Positions 47,340 to 60,260 of a stretch of DNA of 64,000 nt are shown here, piece by piece. Position 1 is the stretch's first letter. Each line of letters begins with the position of its first letter. The notes below the pieces were generated by a model that worked only from the letters and a program-made list of their open reading frames with translations, was not told where the DNA came from and made no database searches. Position numbers and translations under genes: made by a program. The stretch is from Plectrocnemia conspersa (lineage: Eukaryota; Arthropoda; Insecta; Trichoptera; Polycentropodidae): assembly GCA_009617715.1 (NCBI GenBank), contig VTFK01000328.1, positions 310,001 to 374,000 of the forward strand, read 5' to 3'.

Positions 47340-47630
47340 AAATCTGAACGAAAAACTTCAATCAACAAGTTTTGGCTGACTCGCATACACACAAACAATT
47401 CGTTCTCGGCGAATTCTTCCACGCGTGATTTGTTCCCGACGATTGTGCGATAACTCGTCTACGAGGGTCTAAATTTAATTTCGACAGTTCAACTTGGACC
47501 CGAGCCAACATCGGGCTCCGATTTTTTCAGACTTTTATCGAAAATCGTCAAAAGGCGGGACGAGTGACAGCTACGTCTAACAGACAATTGACGCAATGCT
47601 TGTCGTTCCCGTATTAATTATTCTTGGTTG
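47340..47630. other. GC-richer island, candidate conserved non-coding element
   Basis: A compact GC-rich block (CGTTCTCGGCGAATTC, CCCGAGCCAACATCGGGC, AAAAGGCGGGACGAGTG) with no significant reading frame or mobile-element signature. Confidence 0.45.
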
Positions 47631-50219
47631 AAAAAAATGTGGTGGTAAAAATATCAACGTCATATCATCAGCTTTCACGTAATATCTCACAAGCAACGTA
47701 TCATTGAAAAATGATTGAACAGCAAATCTAACTGATATATTCTGGCAAATAATCATTCATAATTAGACACATAATAACTAAGCATTTCAAATTAGACTAA
47801 ATTATTATACAATAGAAATACTAAATTTTAATTAAATATAAAAAATATTAATATATATTATTATATAGGTATTTTAATTGTCGGGACGACCCATGCTCGT
47901 TGCGATAAAATTAGTCCTAAAGACACTTGTGTTATAATTGCTTTATTCAGATCATTCACATATTTTTCTCGTCGGCATTATACAAACGATTGCGTATTCT
48001 AAATAATTTTTACTAATAGTTAAGTGCCTTAAAAAAGGATTTAAACTACATGAAAAATATGATAATTGGTGCAAAATACAAAAAATATGCGTTGCATATA
48101 TCCACCGAAAGTTAACAAGCATTCCTTGAATCTGCATTTCATATGGATACATTGTAGGCGACTGTTTTATTTGGCCACAAAACTAGACGGCACTCTGGTA
48201 ACACTGACGGGCAACTATCAATGTTTCCCTTCATAAGATATTACTAAATATCTAGTTTTCACCCACTACCATCTGTCTGCCAAAACATTTTCAAACCACC
48301 GTTACGACACTAGATATAGTTAAGCAAAACTATTTTTACGAACAAAGATTTTTTATAAAAAAAAATCGTTTATATGTAAAATAAAATTTAATAATAAAAC
48401 ATATTTTGCTATGCTCAATATAAGTCCTTTAAACTTATATCTTTTCCCCGTCTTTCAGATTTTTATTTTGTAGTATTGAAAATGATTACATTATATTATA
48501 AATTTGTATACAGGAGAATCTCCATTTCGCGTCGCTTATTAGTTAAAAGCGGGAGACGAGAACAAAACTTTTTATGTACTTCAATGTTGAGATTCCGTTC
48601 ACAAACATCCATCTGTTGTCGTAAATATATACTATTCAAAACAATAATCTACTTTACCACTTTTAAAAATTCCATACAAAGTCGAATGTTAATGTCATCA
48701 TTCAGATAATTATTTGGATAATAATAAAACTAATTCATTATTGATTTATTTATATCAATAAAAATGTATTCCTTTATTAAGCAATATATTACTGGATTTT
48801 TTTATACTACAATTTATTTTTGATGACTTTTTAAGCCGCTGCTGTTTACTTTTTGTATGTATGGTGTGACGCCTAACATTATTTAACAAATACACGAATT
48901 TTATTATAAAATTATTGGCATTTTATTTAATTTATAAAAGTCATATACTATAAAATTGCACGATGCTGATAAAAACATAGGTATGATTTTTAGAAAAAGT
49001 TCTATTAAAACAAAGATTTTTTTTGCTACATAAAGTATGAAGTAAGCTATAAATACCAAAATATTAATATTTTCAGTAAATCCCCGTGCTAATTATTATT
49101 TAAAAATACCAATAATAAAAACCCTTATTTATATGATAATCAAGTATTTTATTAAATATTTTTTTTACTAACTACTTTCATACTTGTGCAAAAAATAATT
49201 TTAAAATAAAACCATTGAAAAACGAGTTTTAGAACCTGCATTATTTTTTCGCTCATTGAATTTTATTATATTTAAGAACCTAATTTTGTAAGACAATATC
49301 CAAGGTAATCAAATTATACCTTGCGGTTTTTTCAATTTTTTCTTTTTCCTTTCCTTTATAATTCCCTTATTAGACATATTACAGAATATTTGTGAATGAG
49401 TGCTTTAATAGAAATTTAACTGCAAGAAGAACTGAATTTTTATTATAGCAATCTTAGCTTTCATCCATCTGTTCCCAATCCTTTTATCAAGTTATTCCAA
49501 GAATATTGATATAGAAATTTTGCGACATAATCTTAAATAGTTACGTGGATATATGCAATTTAATTAGAAAAAAAAACGAAAAACATTCTGGTTTTAGAAA
49601 GACAACCACATTGAGATAATATACTAAAAATATTTGTAAATAGATACAACGTATTGTATTATATTTTTTCATAAAACATAACTTTAAATATGACAGTTGT
49701 ATTCACAAATATTATTTTACATGAAGTGCATGTGTCTAATTTATAACTATTTACAATTATGATATTATATACAATTAAACAAATAATGAATATGAATGGT
49801 ATGAATGGCTAGAACTCAATCATATTTCAGAATTACATTGTTTTTGACACAAAATGGGACAACAAAAACTGTTTAATACATTGGCATACCTATACTACAC
49901 ATATTTTTTATATTTTTGCATCATCATGTGCGAATGGACTACACATTTTTATGTATTTTAAAATATATACAAAAAATAAAAAAAAAGGATGCAATGTTAT
50001 TTAATATTTTAATATTATTATCCTGTTTTCTAAAATTGAAGAAAAGCTCTAAAGTCACCCCAACTCATAAGAGTAGGAAAAGTCTCGCATTGATAATTAC
50101 TGCCCAGTGTTTGTTTTAACACTTAAAATTATATAACATAAATACATTTTTATTTATTTTGCAAATGTATGCTTTTAAAACAGCAACATTGTATCCGTCA
50201 ATCTTGGTCCACTTTTAGT
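47631..50219. other. AT-rich sequence, nothing recognised
   Basis: A weakly GC-richer patch lies at 48150-48310. Short frames at 47952-48152 (-), 48476-48709 (+) and 49916-50119 (+) have no recognised products. Confidence 0.4.
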
Positions 50220-50620
50220 AACCTAATTTTTTTATAACTTTATTTCCAGATCATTGGACTACAAATTACAAATGGACATTATACACACGGATTTTGAAAA
50301 TGCGTTTTTAAAGTTAATCACGATTTTAATATTTTAATTCGGCTTTTCTAGAGGTTTTATAAAGCTTTTCCCAAATTACTTTATCGATAGATTCAAAACG
50401 ATTTAATACTTCTAATGGAGTACCGTAACTAACACAACTTTAGTCCATTGCTGTTTCTATGGTTCAAAAATGCGTGCAGTTGAATGCAGTTGATTTAGGA
50501 TTAACTTGACCTGCAAAAGGATCTCAATTCTTTATGGAAGTGGGTTTTCTGTAACAAATTGCCTTTCATTGTCAATAAATGTCACATGATTGCATTTTCA
50601 AAGTATTCGATACCAGCAGA
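50220..50620 (+). mobile_element. Possible LINE reverse-transcriptase relic
   Basis: The plus-strand reading QMDIIHTDFENAFLK (about 50270-50312) resembles the QVDVIYTDFSKAFDKV catalytic box of Jockey-type LINEs. It is followed by a NYFIDRFKTI stretch (NYL.NR.Q.V position, about 50375-50405) and AKGSQFF (about 50513-50533), in the place of GVPQGS. The spacing is right but identity is low. Confidence 0.45.
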
Positions 50621-52530
50621 ATACTACCATCTCAACAGATATATTCTAGACAGACAGTATGTAAATATATACATATAGTATATTTTATGCTTTTTGCCAT
50701 CGTGACACATGTGATTATCCTGCCAAATCACGATGGTCTTAATTTTAATAAATATTTTTTTTTAATTAACTTAAAAGTATAAGACATGTTTAACTTTATA
50801 TATAATATAATGAGATAATATTTGCTAAAAAATATTGCTACTAACAATACTATTTTTGCTAGTTGAAAAACACCTTTAAAACACTTTGAGATAAATAAAG
50901 AATTAATGATTAAGTGTCAATAAATTAATTATAAAATATTAATATTAGTACATTACTGCTGTACACAGAAACCCTAAATACATGCAGATTAAATCTACTC
51001 GTTAGTTTTTTTAGTATCAAATGTATTTACATTCTAGTATCTAAACGACCACGAACGGACACAATTAAATCGAACGAGCTTTTACATCGTTAAAATACGC
51101 CAGAGCTTTACTAGTAAATAACGCAGTGGACGTTTTTATTTTCATTTTAGTTTGCCTTAGTTTATTTATCTATTTTGTTCCGTGTCATTCGAACCAATTA
51201 GTAGCGACATAAATTAAAATCCACAGTATTGTGTTGAAGATCTTAAAAATATTCGTAGTAATAGTCAATTATTTATTACGCGCACATAAAATAAGATTTT
51301 AGGCATTCAAGAGAACATATTTACAAACACAAATAATAATAAATCAATGTTCAATCGTTCATATTTTTCTTTCGAGCAAAGTTTGCGCGAATAACATATC
51401 AACTGTATTTCACGGAAAAGTTTCGCATTTTCCACTCCATTAGACTCCACGAAAATATATATTAGGTATTGTTTTCGTTCCGGTATTTGCGAATATTAGA
51501 CTGATATGATATTTATTCGTTTTTATAAACATGTTTATTTGTATATTTTTTAATAAAAAAAAATATGCAAATCAGTATGTATTTAGGGTAAAACGTTTTC
51601 AAAGTCTAGCCATGATTCGATTAAGCTCAAACTAACAATGCTGAGATTTTCTTTTTTTTCCCTTTGCTCGCATAATAGTATTTCTGTGTGTATGTATATA
51701 TGCATATATTTTTTTATGCAGAGAAAGAGTATCCAATTGCCTACTGAATTCGTTTTTTATACACAAAAAATCCGTTCAAAATCAGGTTTTTCCTCGAAAT
51801 GTTTACATTAACTTTAACCTTAAATAAATATCCCAGCACTAAATAAACACTACAATTTTAAATGAAAAATATATTAGTATATATATATATATATAATTCG
51901 TTGTACTATTTTGAATTCTATACAAATAAAAGCTTTATTATCTGTGTGAATTAGATGTCTAAAAATATTAGCACCTAAACCTTAAAAGTGAGTATCGAAG
52001 GCTTAAATATTTACTGGTGTTACAGTATACCTAAATATTCAAGGTGAATATTGATACTAATCATATCAGAATTTTTAATAAGTGACAAATTATGCTTATT
52101 TAATTTTACATAAATTTACTCTTTTTGGAATAATTTATTTTAAAATCGACAATATGAATGTAAATTAATGTTTTAAACATAACTACCTTCCGTTAAAAAA
52201 CACAAAGAAGAGGAAAGAGAAGTTTTACACATTACACATTATTTTATTTTTTAAAAAGTGTAATTTTTAGATAGTTTTGAGCATTATATAAAAAACACAA
52301 ACTAAAATTAACATATTTTAATGTCTCGTAAGAAATGTTGTATTTTAGGTAAATTATTTTATTCATTGTTAATTTTTTATAGTATAAAATTTCATTACTA
52401 TTAAAATATTTTTACATAAAATGTAAATTTATAATATATTATTACAGACTCCACTTTATGTTTATTATGATACATAAATTCTAATAAATGAAGCAATATT
52501 CATATTTTAAATGATTTTTAAAATCACAAA
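50621..52530. other. AT-rich sequence with a moderately GC-richer stretch
   Basis: 51045-51480 is less AT-rich (ACGACCACGAACGGACAC, GTTTGCGCGAATAAC) and may hold conserved elements. A (TA)n run lies at about 51878-51895. No gene is recognised. Confidence 0.35.
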
Positions 52531-52610
52531 TATGTTATATAATTATATATATTATATGTATGTATATATATATGTTATATAATTATATATATTATATGTA
52601 TGTATATATT
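52531..52610. repeat. 40-bp tandem duplication, AT-only
   Basis: Two units of exactly 40 bases starting TATGTTATATAATTATATAT, at 52531 and 52571. Confidence 0.9.
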
Positions 52611-52694
52611 ATTAATTAAGGATAATAATTATACTATACTAAATTGGGACTATTACTGTTTATATTAAATAATAATAATATAAAAAATGTACAA

Positions 52695-53425
52695 TACATC
52701 TGTTTACGGACTACACATCAATATATTGCATAAGTGATAATATTCAAGAAGTTGTAGATAATTTAAGTAATGAATTAAATAAAATATAAATATGGCTAAA
52801 AATAATGTACTTAAACAAAATGTATGTTCATTAATTATAAAAATATGAAATAGTTAATAATGCAAAATATTCAGGAGTAACTGTAGACAAAAAATTAAAT
52901 TTCAAGGAACATTGTAATTACATATTAAAAAAACTTATTAACCAGAATGAAATAAATGTTAAAATATGTACACAATAAAAATAATTTACAATAGTATTAT
53001 ATTGCCCTATTTTAATTATTGTGCAACAATATTAGATATGTTTAATAAATAAAATATAATGACGTTGGAAAAATTACAAAATAGGGCAATAAGAGTAATG
53101 AGAGTTTTAAATAAAAATAGATTTACTAATCGTTTAAGTATGATTGATATATTGGAATGGTTAAATGTTTAAGATATATTTAAGATGAATGGCTTAAAAT
53201 TTATATACTTATAAGTGAAAATATTTAATAGGAAATAAAGATGTACATAGAGTTAATACGAGAAATAAACAATTTAATGATTATTAGGTATAAGAAAACG
53301 AGTACGGCCAGGGGAATTATGTATAGAGGTGTAAATTTGTATACTAATACTCCTAGGACAATCTGCAAAAATCTGCTAAATGGAATAAAGAAACACCTGC
53401 GTGCATCAAAAAATATATCATAATA
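52695..53425 (+). mobile_element. LINE relic, end of reverse transcriptase and C-terminus
   Basis: Plus-strand reading in shifting frames. FTDYTSIYCIS is a mutated FADDTS catalytic box (52700-52735), followed by NIQEVVDNLSNELNKI (52740-52790). KYSGVTVDKKLNFKEHCNYI comes next (52865-52925). YNSIILPYFNYCATI and LEKLQNRAIRVMRVLNKNR follow (52985-53120), then LIREINNLM and ARGIMYRGVNLYT and a C-terminal end (53241-53420). The order is that of the CR1/Jockey-like thumb and C-terminal region. It is more AT-rich and belongs to another family than the FVMRSACHF relics. It is dead. Confidence 0.8.
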
Positions 53426-53799
53426 TTAGGTCGTTTTATTTTTCTGTTTATGTTTATATTATGTATACTAATTAGCTATATTAGCTAAATAAATTAATAA
53501 AATAAATAATACGATTTGGAATCAATACTAAGCAGTAATAATTTTGAATTGTTCAATAAAATAATACTATTCTACAAAACCAAAAGTCTCAAAACATTTG
53601 TCATTGACCTATACCACTAATATTTTGCGTTGGTAAATAATTAAAATATGTTTAAAATTTACTATTTTTGATTGTATTTTCTACCTTTTTTGTGTTTACG
53701 TATATTTTTTATAATATTACTTTAAATTAAAACATATATTTGTCCTGTTTTTTATGTTGTTAAAATCATTCATCTTTTAATTTAGAAATAAGTTTAGGC

Positions 53800-53897
53800 A
53801 AGTAATTACGTGCTTTTTTAATTTCTGGCTTAAAAGCCAGCCGGAAAGAATCCTTAAGCCACTAAAAAGTGGCTTAAGGATTCTTTTCGTAATTAAT
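53800..53897. repeat. Nested fold-back repeat with 19-bp perfect hairpin
   Basis: AAAGAATCCTTAAGCCACT (53845-53863) and its exact reverse complement (53868-53886) enclose a 4-base loop. Directly upstream, CTGGCTT-AA-AAGCCAG (53825-53840) is a second hairpin. TAATTACG before and CGTAATTA after these form an outer inverted pair. It looks like a tiny fold-back element. Confidence 0.8.
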
Positions 53898-54130
53898 TTA
53901 TAAAAAAGCTAATTAAAATGATTATGGCAGGAATTCGTTAAAACTAATTTTATATAATTAAAACTTTTAAACAAAAATGTTGGCCTTAATTTTTTCAAGG
54001 TCTAGACTAGGCATTTTGATTTTTCGGCGTTTTTTATTTCTCAAAGAAGAGAATTTTAATTAGAGATTTTTTTGAGAAGTCTTCATAAATAATATTTAAT
54101 AAAAAAAATATATGTTATATATAATGTGTG
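53898..54130. other. AT-rich sequence with a small shared repeat
   Basis: 54007-54055 resembles the reverse complement of 38644-38694 (AGGCATT.TGATTT.TCG and later GAATT), a possible degraded hairpin repeat. Nothing else is seen. Confidence 0.35.
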
Positions 54131-54780
54131 ATTATAATAATACAGTATATTGTTGTAAAGATCTTTATATTATTATTGAACAGAGAACTGAGTGATTGTT
54201 TAGGAGAATAAACTTCAGTAGGATGACGTTTATTTAAAATGAGTACGAATAATCGATAAACTAGAACAGATTGATATTCTTTGGTAAATTATAGGATGGA
54301 GAGTTACTAAGAAATTTCGTATTAAAACTCCAATCATAGAGAAAATTGTCAATAACAGCTGGTGCTATTTAACATTATTATCTCTGTGGAAAACCCCACT
54401 CATTTTTCTAATCTGACGATTCCACGCAAAGCGGGTATTATTTAATATAACTAATTTATTCACATGGTTATAGTAATACAGTACATTATTGTGAAGATCT
54501 TTATATTATTGATAAAAAGAGAAATGAGCGATTGTTGAGAAGAATAAACTTATGTGGGATGACCTTTAATTATAATGGACGCGAATAATCGATAAACCGG
54601 AACAGATTGATCTACCGAATAATCGATAAACCAGAACAGATTGTTAAACCTCAATTAGAGAGTAAAACCTCAATTATAGAAAAAATTGACAGTCAAACTC
54701 TTACTATTTTACATTATTAACTATGTGGAAAACCGGATACATTTTTCTAATCAAACAATTCCACGCAAAGCCATTTTTTT
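54131..54780. repeat. Diverged tandem pair, period about 337 bp
   Basis: Unit 1 starts at 54131 and unit 2 at about 54467. Both share AATACAGTA, AAGATCTTTATATTATT, AATAATCGATAAAC, GAACAGATTGAT, TGTGGAAAACC and ATTCCACGCAAAGC in the same order. In unit 2 the segment CGAATAATCGATAAACC.GAACAGATTG is itself duplicated (about 54584 and 54618). The family is unknown. Confidence 0.8.
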
Positions 54781-55239
54781 TTTTCAATTAATAATATAGT
54801 TCTTATACTACCAAAGCAAAGAAAATTATGATTAGAGTAGCTAAAAAAATCATAAACAATTTTTTGCTTTAAAAATAATTTCGACCTCAATTAAAAGCTA
54901 CAAAAAAAGCATGAACATTTTGAAACATCTGGCACGGATCCGCCTTTTAATGGAGCGGTATAAAAAGAGCGTTTTATTACAATAAATTTGCATTATTTAA
55001 TTGGTGCATGACAACCAAGCAACGAGCTTTTATAAATTAAAGTAGTAATTGTAGTAGTAGTTAATCAATCTAACGTGTCAAATGGCAATAACCGGTAGTT
55101 CCCTATTAAGAAACCAAGTTAAAAAATATTCTTGGTATTAGAAGTCCTTATTTTTATACACATAATGTACCACTCTAACAAAACACATAGAATTTTTTTG
55201 GTAAATCATATATCCGTTTTTCATTCAAAGTTCAGATTA
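54781..55239. other. AT-rich sequence, nothing recognised
   Basis: GGCAATAACCGG at 55084-55095 repeats a word seen at 22369-22380. No gene is recognised. Confidence 0.35.
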
Positions 55240-55740
55240 CGACTTCTTTAGGGCTTTATCAATGAACCAGATTTTCCAGTCACCCCACAGCTGATCCATC
55301 GTCGCTATCTCTTCATTTTATCAATAAATTAAAGGCACACCCACCATCATTACACATTCCGTCGGCGTCGAATGCAGAGCGCCATCGATCAAGGCAGCCT
55401 TCCGTAACTCGAGACTTCCTGGGCAACCCTCGCTTGGAATATTTCACCTTCTTCCCTAATTTATGCCCGCGGACCGGGTTGTAAATGTCTGCTATTAAGT
55501 TGACGAGTTTTTAAGCCACGAAAGAGCAGACGGCGATAATGGCTCGGCGGCACCGCTTCCTAATCTCGTGATGTATGAAGAAGACAGACAGCAGGCTCGT
55601 CTCGAGAAATTGCCCATTTGTCAAGTAGGCGCAGTCTGGTGGCAATTGAGATGCTGCGCCTCATCGGCGATACAACGTGTAACACCTTCTTATGTGGCCC
55701 GACAATCACTCTTTCAACCCTCTTGAAACAAACGCACACT
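55240..55740. other. GC-rich island, candidate conserved non-coding element
   Basis: One of the most GC-rich stretches in the window (GTCGGCGTCGAATGCAGAGC, GCCCGCGGACCGGG, GGCTCGGCGGCACCGC). Open frames on both strands (55560-55802 minus, 55618-55845 plus) overlap each other, have no recognisable products and reflect low stop density. A CAGCTG E-box-like word and TCAATAAATTAAAGG lie in the left part. Candidate regulatory element or unrecognised exon. Confidence 0.4.
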
Positions 55741-55849
55741 AAGAGAAAGGTGAAAATGTCAGGGATATTAAGACATCTCGGAAATATCTTAAGAGACTGC
55801 ATAATTTTCTATATTATCATTTCTGACATATATACGAAAAGGTAAAATA

Positions 55850-56475
55850 CAAAGCTAATAAAGATTTTACTGCGAAAGATCAGTGAAATCCTATGAACAC
55901 CATAATATATTTACAATTACTATGTTGCTTAGAAGATTGTAAATAGTGCAACTAGTATATTTTATATGATAATAACAATTGGATATAGGCTTAAATCGTT
56001 ATTGTAATGCTATTAGTTTATTCCGTCTATTGTCACGTACGGTTAGCACTGACCTGAATATTTATGCCGCGGATTTATGCCGCGTTAAAAGTTTTGTTCT
56101 TACGGTCAGGGAGTCACCGCACAACAATTATTAAACGTTTATCTAATTTATAATCATCGTTAGACAGTAAATAATAAAACATTATTTTTTTTCTGGAAGA
56201 ATAATTTTACTAATATAATAACATTAAATAATAGGCATCACACCTTTCTCAGACTAGCCATGTGTATAAAATCGGATACACAGCACCTAAATCAGCAACT
56301 ATCATTTGATATTTGCTTCTGACAACACATCTAGAACTTGAGCTTCCTAATTTGTATACACGGGGGTTTCTTTGAATTTGAACCAAAAAAAGCCGATAAT
56401 CAAGATACAAAAAAATAAAATAGCCGCTTCCCGCTTCACGTAAAACCCTAGTCCAGTTCAAATTCTAGAATCAAG
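55850..56475. other. AT-rich sequence with small GC-richer patches
   Basis: 56025-56125 contains a direct repeat of TTTATGCCGCG (about 56061 and 56076). 56235-56465 is moderately GC-rich with an unrecognised 70-codon minus frame. Confidence 0.35.
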
Positions 56476-58995
56476 AGTATAAGCCGCTTTGCAAACTATT
56501 CATTAGACACTGCTAAGATCACTATGCATATACATACTTTAATATAATTATACGTAATATTTAGATTTTTATTACAACAATAATTAAATATATTTTTTTC
56601 AAACAGATTTTAATGCAAGAATGTAACTTATATAAAAAACATACAAAGCATTCTTCACAAAATACTGTTTACATTTGCACAATTCCACTACACAATAATT
56701 CAGATGGTACACGAGTATATGTTTGGCTTACATCTGATTTTGCTGCAATACTTCGTGTTCATAAGTGTTAAATTATAACTCTCAAAAATGTGAAGTCATT
56801 AAATGACCATTTAAAATATTATAAAAATAAAATTAGCTACTCGTTTTGACTAAAGCCTTAATAACAGTAGGATAAAATACTCAATATCAGAATTAGTTAT
56901 CTCGTCATAATTTTGTAATATAGACATAAGACAGGCAAACAAGTTTGTTTCCATAAATTAATTATTTTTAAGACAGACGCAATCATTCTTAAGACCCTCT
57001 AAAATAAAAAATAAAACACCTAGTATAATATGTTAAATATTATTTTACGATAAATTTAACTAATAAGATAAATAAATCAGTTTTAATAAATATGAACTGC
57101 TTCGCTCAAGGTTATTTAAGACAATCTAAATATGTATGTAAAATCTACATAATAATTAAAAAATAATTAAATCGACATAGTATCAAATAATAAGTTACAT
57201 CTATATAAAAATTATAATATTAGTTAGTTGCTGGCTGTGACTTTTAAAGTGTTTATTAATTTGAGTCTTTGTAATATGGGAGTCATAAATTAAATAGCAA
57301 TAAGGCATGTTATATCTAAATAGATCAACTCTTAATAATAATTTTAATATGATGATTGATCTACTTTTATAAATAACAGCAACTAAACCAGTACAATTTG
57401 ATGATATGTATTAATTCCCATATGAAGTATTTTTTAATTTTTAATATAAAATAAGTATAAATCAGATCGAACTATACATATAATATTTTCCTAGATTATC
57501 CTTATCTCACGGATCAATATCGTGATAAATCATGCATATTTATTGATTGTATGTTGTAATAATTGTTTAATATGACAAAAACAGATTTTTATTTCAGTGT
57601 GGTATTTCACAATAACAAAGTAGTTATTGATTGTGTTTACACAGTTGTAAATTATTAGGTCATTTATTGTAATTAATAAATAGAAGATTTACAATTAATA
57701 AATATCATGAAAATATCAACAACAGGGTAGATAAAATATTTAATAAAATAAGTTGAAATGCTTTTCGTAATTTATTTTATAAGTTTAATAATAAAGTTTA
57801 TTCATACAAAAAAATCTGAATTAATAACGCAATGTTTAATATTAAAAGCATTTTAAAAAACCATTTTAATAAACCACTGCATTTTCTTTAATGGATCAAA
57901 CATATTATTCGTTCAGCAAATTAAAATATTTTTTTATGACACATTTTTAAAACTTTTTCTTTAAAAAATAGCATTTTTACCTCAAATTAATTCATAATCT
58001 AGTATTAAATAATAATAATACTAATACAAATATTATAGATTCGACCTTGTGATAGACCAGTGATCAATATCTAAAATTCATAATTCCAAAGCAAGTATTC
58101 TGTGGAACCAGTAGCAGTAATGGTTTTAAAATTTATTGCAATATGTCATATCAGGTGTTAAAATCACATTGTATTACTTTTGAACAGCGACATTTTGATA
58201 TTAAATGATTGACTAAAACATAATTTTCTTCAGTAATACAAATTTAAATTAAGTCAATTAATTGATAAAACGTGACAAAATATATTTTACTAAAGAGGAT
58301 TATTTTCAACCTATTTAAAATACACCCCTTTTAAATATTTAACTAATATTTTATACCGTAATAGGCTATTTTCTTGAAGCAATTTATTACCTTCGTAACG
58401 CCTAGCTTATTGAAAATTTAAAATATCAAAGTATAGATAGGTATATATTTTTCATTACTCGGATTATACTAAAAAGCTCTTACCTTGCGTAGGTACCTCA
58501 TTAAAATATAATGTTTTACAATTTAATATATGTTTGGAGTTGCGCCAAATATATCTACCTCCCACGTATATACTTATTATTAAACTGTTGTATTTTTATT
58601 TATAAGATTAATTATTTCCACGGCAATGTCATTTACCAGATGAATGAGAAAAGGCGAAGGATAAAAACATGATTAATAGCCATACTATTTACTTGTGAGT
58701 CAATATAATTAATTTGCAATAATGTACTAAATATAAATTGTATTATAGAATACATACATGAACCTGAATTTTGATACATAATATAGATAATTGTAATAAA
58801 CGAAAATTGTAATAACAAACTAATTGTTTAATATATACTAATACGAATTAAGGTAATATAATATTATATAATAATTCAACACCTTTATTCAATTGAAATA
58901 TTGATTATTTTATATGAGTATTTTTTAAATTTTATTTCGATTGCCTACGTCATAAATCAATTCACACAGAATGATAAAAATATTCAAGAGCAAAA
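56476..58995. other. AT-rich sequence, nothing recognised
   Basis: No coding, repeat or regulatory structure that I can support. Confidence 0.45.
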
Positions 58996-59255
58996 AATAC
59001 GACTGATGGAAATATGATAGATTATGTGCGCCCGTTTCATGTATCATTTTTTATCCCGGCCATTTTTTCCAGTGATTAATTAAAAAGTTAAATTTGAGAG
59101 TCTGAAGCCGAAACTGAAACGGAAACCAAGCCGGAAACGAAAAATCAATTAACACAATGGTGGTGGATCGGATCTGATTTCCGGACAATTGTAAACTCGT
59201 ATACATTACATAGGGTAATATTGTATTGATTAATAATTGATGGGTATAAAAGCTT
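58996..59255. other. GC-richer island with GAAAC-type repeats
   Basis: It contains a run of related words (GCCGAAACTGAAACGGAAACC, then GCCGGAAACGAAAAATC) at 59107-59147 and GTGGTGGATCGGATCTG. No reading frame. Candidate regulatory element. Confidence 0.35.
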
Positions 59256-59825
59256 TCGAACTCATATTATCCGCAATCTTTCCAAGTATAAAACATTAAT
59301 ATATAAATACTTTCTCGATTTATAGTTTTATTAGCTAGCATTATATTTTTAAGAGCATAAAGATTCGACTTGACAAAATACAACAAGGAGCATCTTACAA
59401 AACATTTAGTACAAAAGATGTAGTACTTTGAAATAAACTTTAACAAATACAAAATATAAGGTCGGGAATCTTTTGATCAGTTGATGTATTTATTATGTGG
59501 GAATTTTGCTTCTTAGATTTTTCAGACCACCCAAGTCAGTGTTGTAAGAAATAGGGGATAATTTTACGACTGTAAAGTATAAATAAAAGTTCAACGAATG
59601 AGATTTGAACACATGCTTCACATCTGTATCTTAATCTAAAAAAAAACATACATGCTTACATATCGTAGATATATCATATATAGATAGTTTTAGACTCAAT
59701 TACGTTTATCTAAAAATATAACTGCCTTGTAATAAAAAATATATTATTAAATCTAAAATAAAAAAATATTTATATTACTATTATTATAATTTGAATTTTC
59801 CAACCTGATATAACATAGAAATCTT
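59256..59825. other. AT-rich sequence, nothing recognised
   Basis: A 61-codon minus frame at 59267-59452 is Lys/Tyr/Phe-rich and unrecognised. Confidence 0.4.
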
Positions 59826-60260
59826 ATTGTGAATTACACAATGATTTTACAAGGAAAGAATCGCTCCGACCCTCTACTGAATTATTTAACAAGCAATGAA
59901 GGCAATTGTTCTGGCAGCGACACAAGCGGAGCGCGAATAGTTTGCTCGACGTTCGTTCTCATCCTCGGGGCACTTTTCCAGAATTCCATTCGATCGAAAC
60001 AAACGGAACTGGAACTGCCGGAAAATAAAACGGCTAAGATTACATCCGGATCAGATCCGCAAATTAATTACGGTTCGGTAGAGATGGAGCGTCTGGAATT
60101 GAGATGCGCGCCGCGCGAAAAGGAGCAATTGGTGAGGACATGACGTCGGTACGAATCCCGGTTAGAATTAAACCGACACGTTTGACGAAGGATACTTTGC
60201 CTAACCGATAATTTGGAAACGTAAGTAATCGATTGCAGATCCTTTATGATAATCGACGTT
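59826..60260. other. GC-rich island, candidate conserved non-coding element or exon
   Basis: It contains a 104-codon plus frame (59829-60143) of unusually balanced composition (SGSDTSGARIVCSTFVLILG and MERLELRCAPREKEQLVRT). There is no convincing start context. On the plus strand GGTGAGGACATG at 60131 could be read as a donor-like word after AATT. The product is unrecognised. A conserved non-coding element with low stop density is as likely as an exon. Confidence 0.35.

Noticed and set aside
60145..60165. GGTACGAATCCCGGTTAG as a tRNA T-arm
   Set aside because: No acceptor or D-arm around it. It lies inside a GC island and folds poorly as a tRNA.
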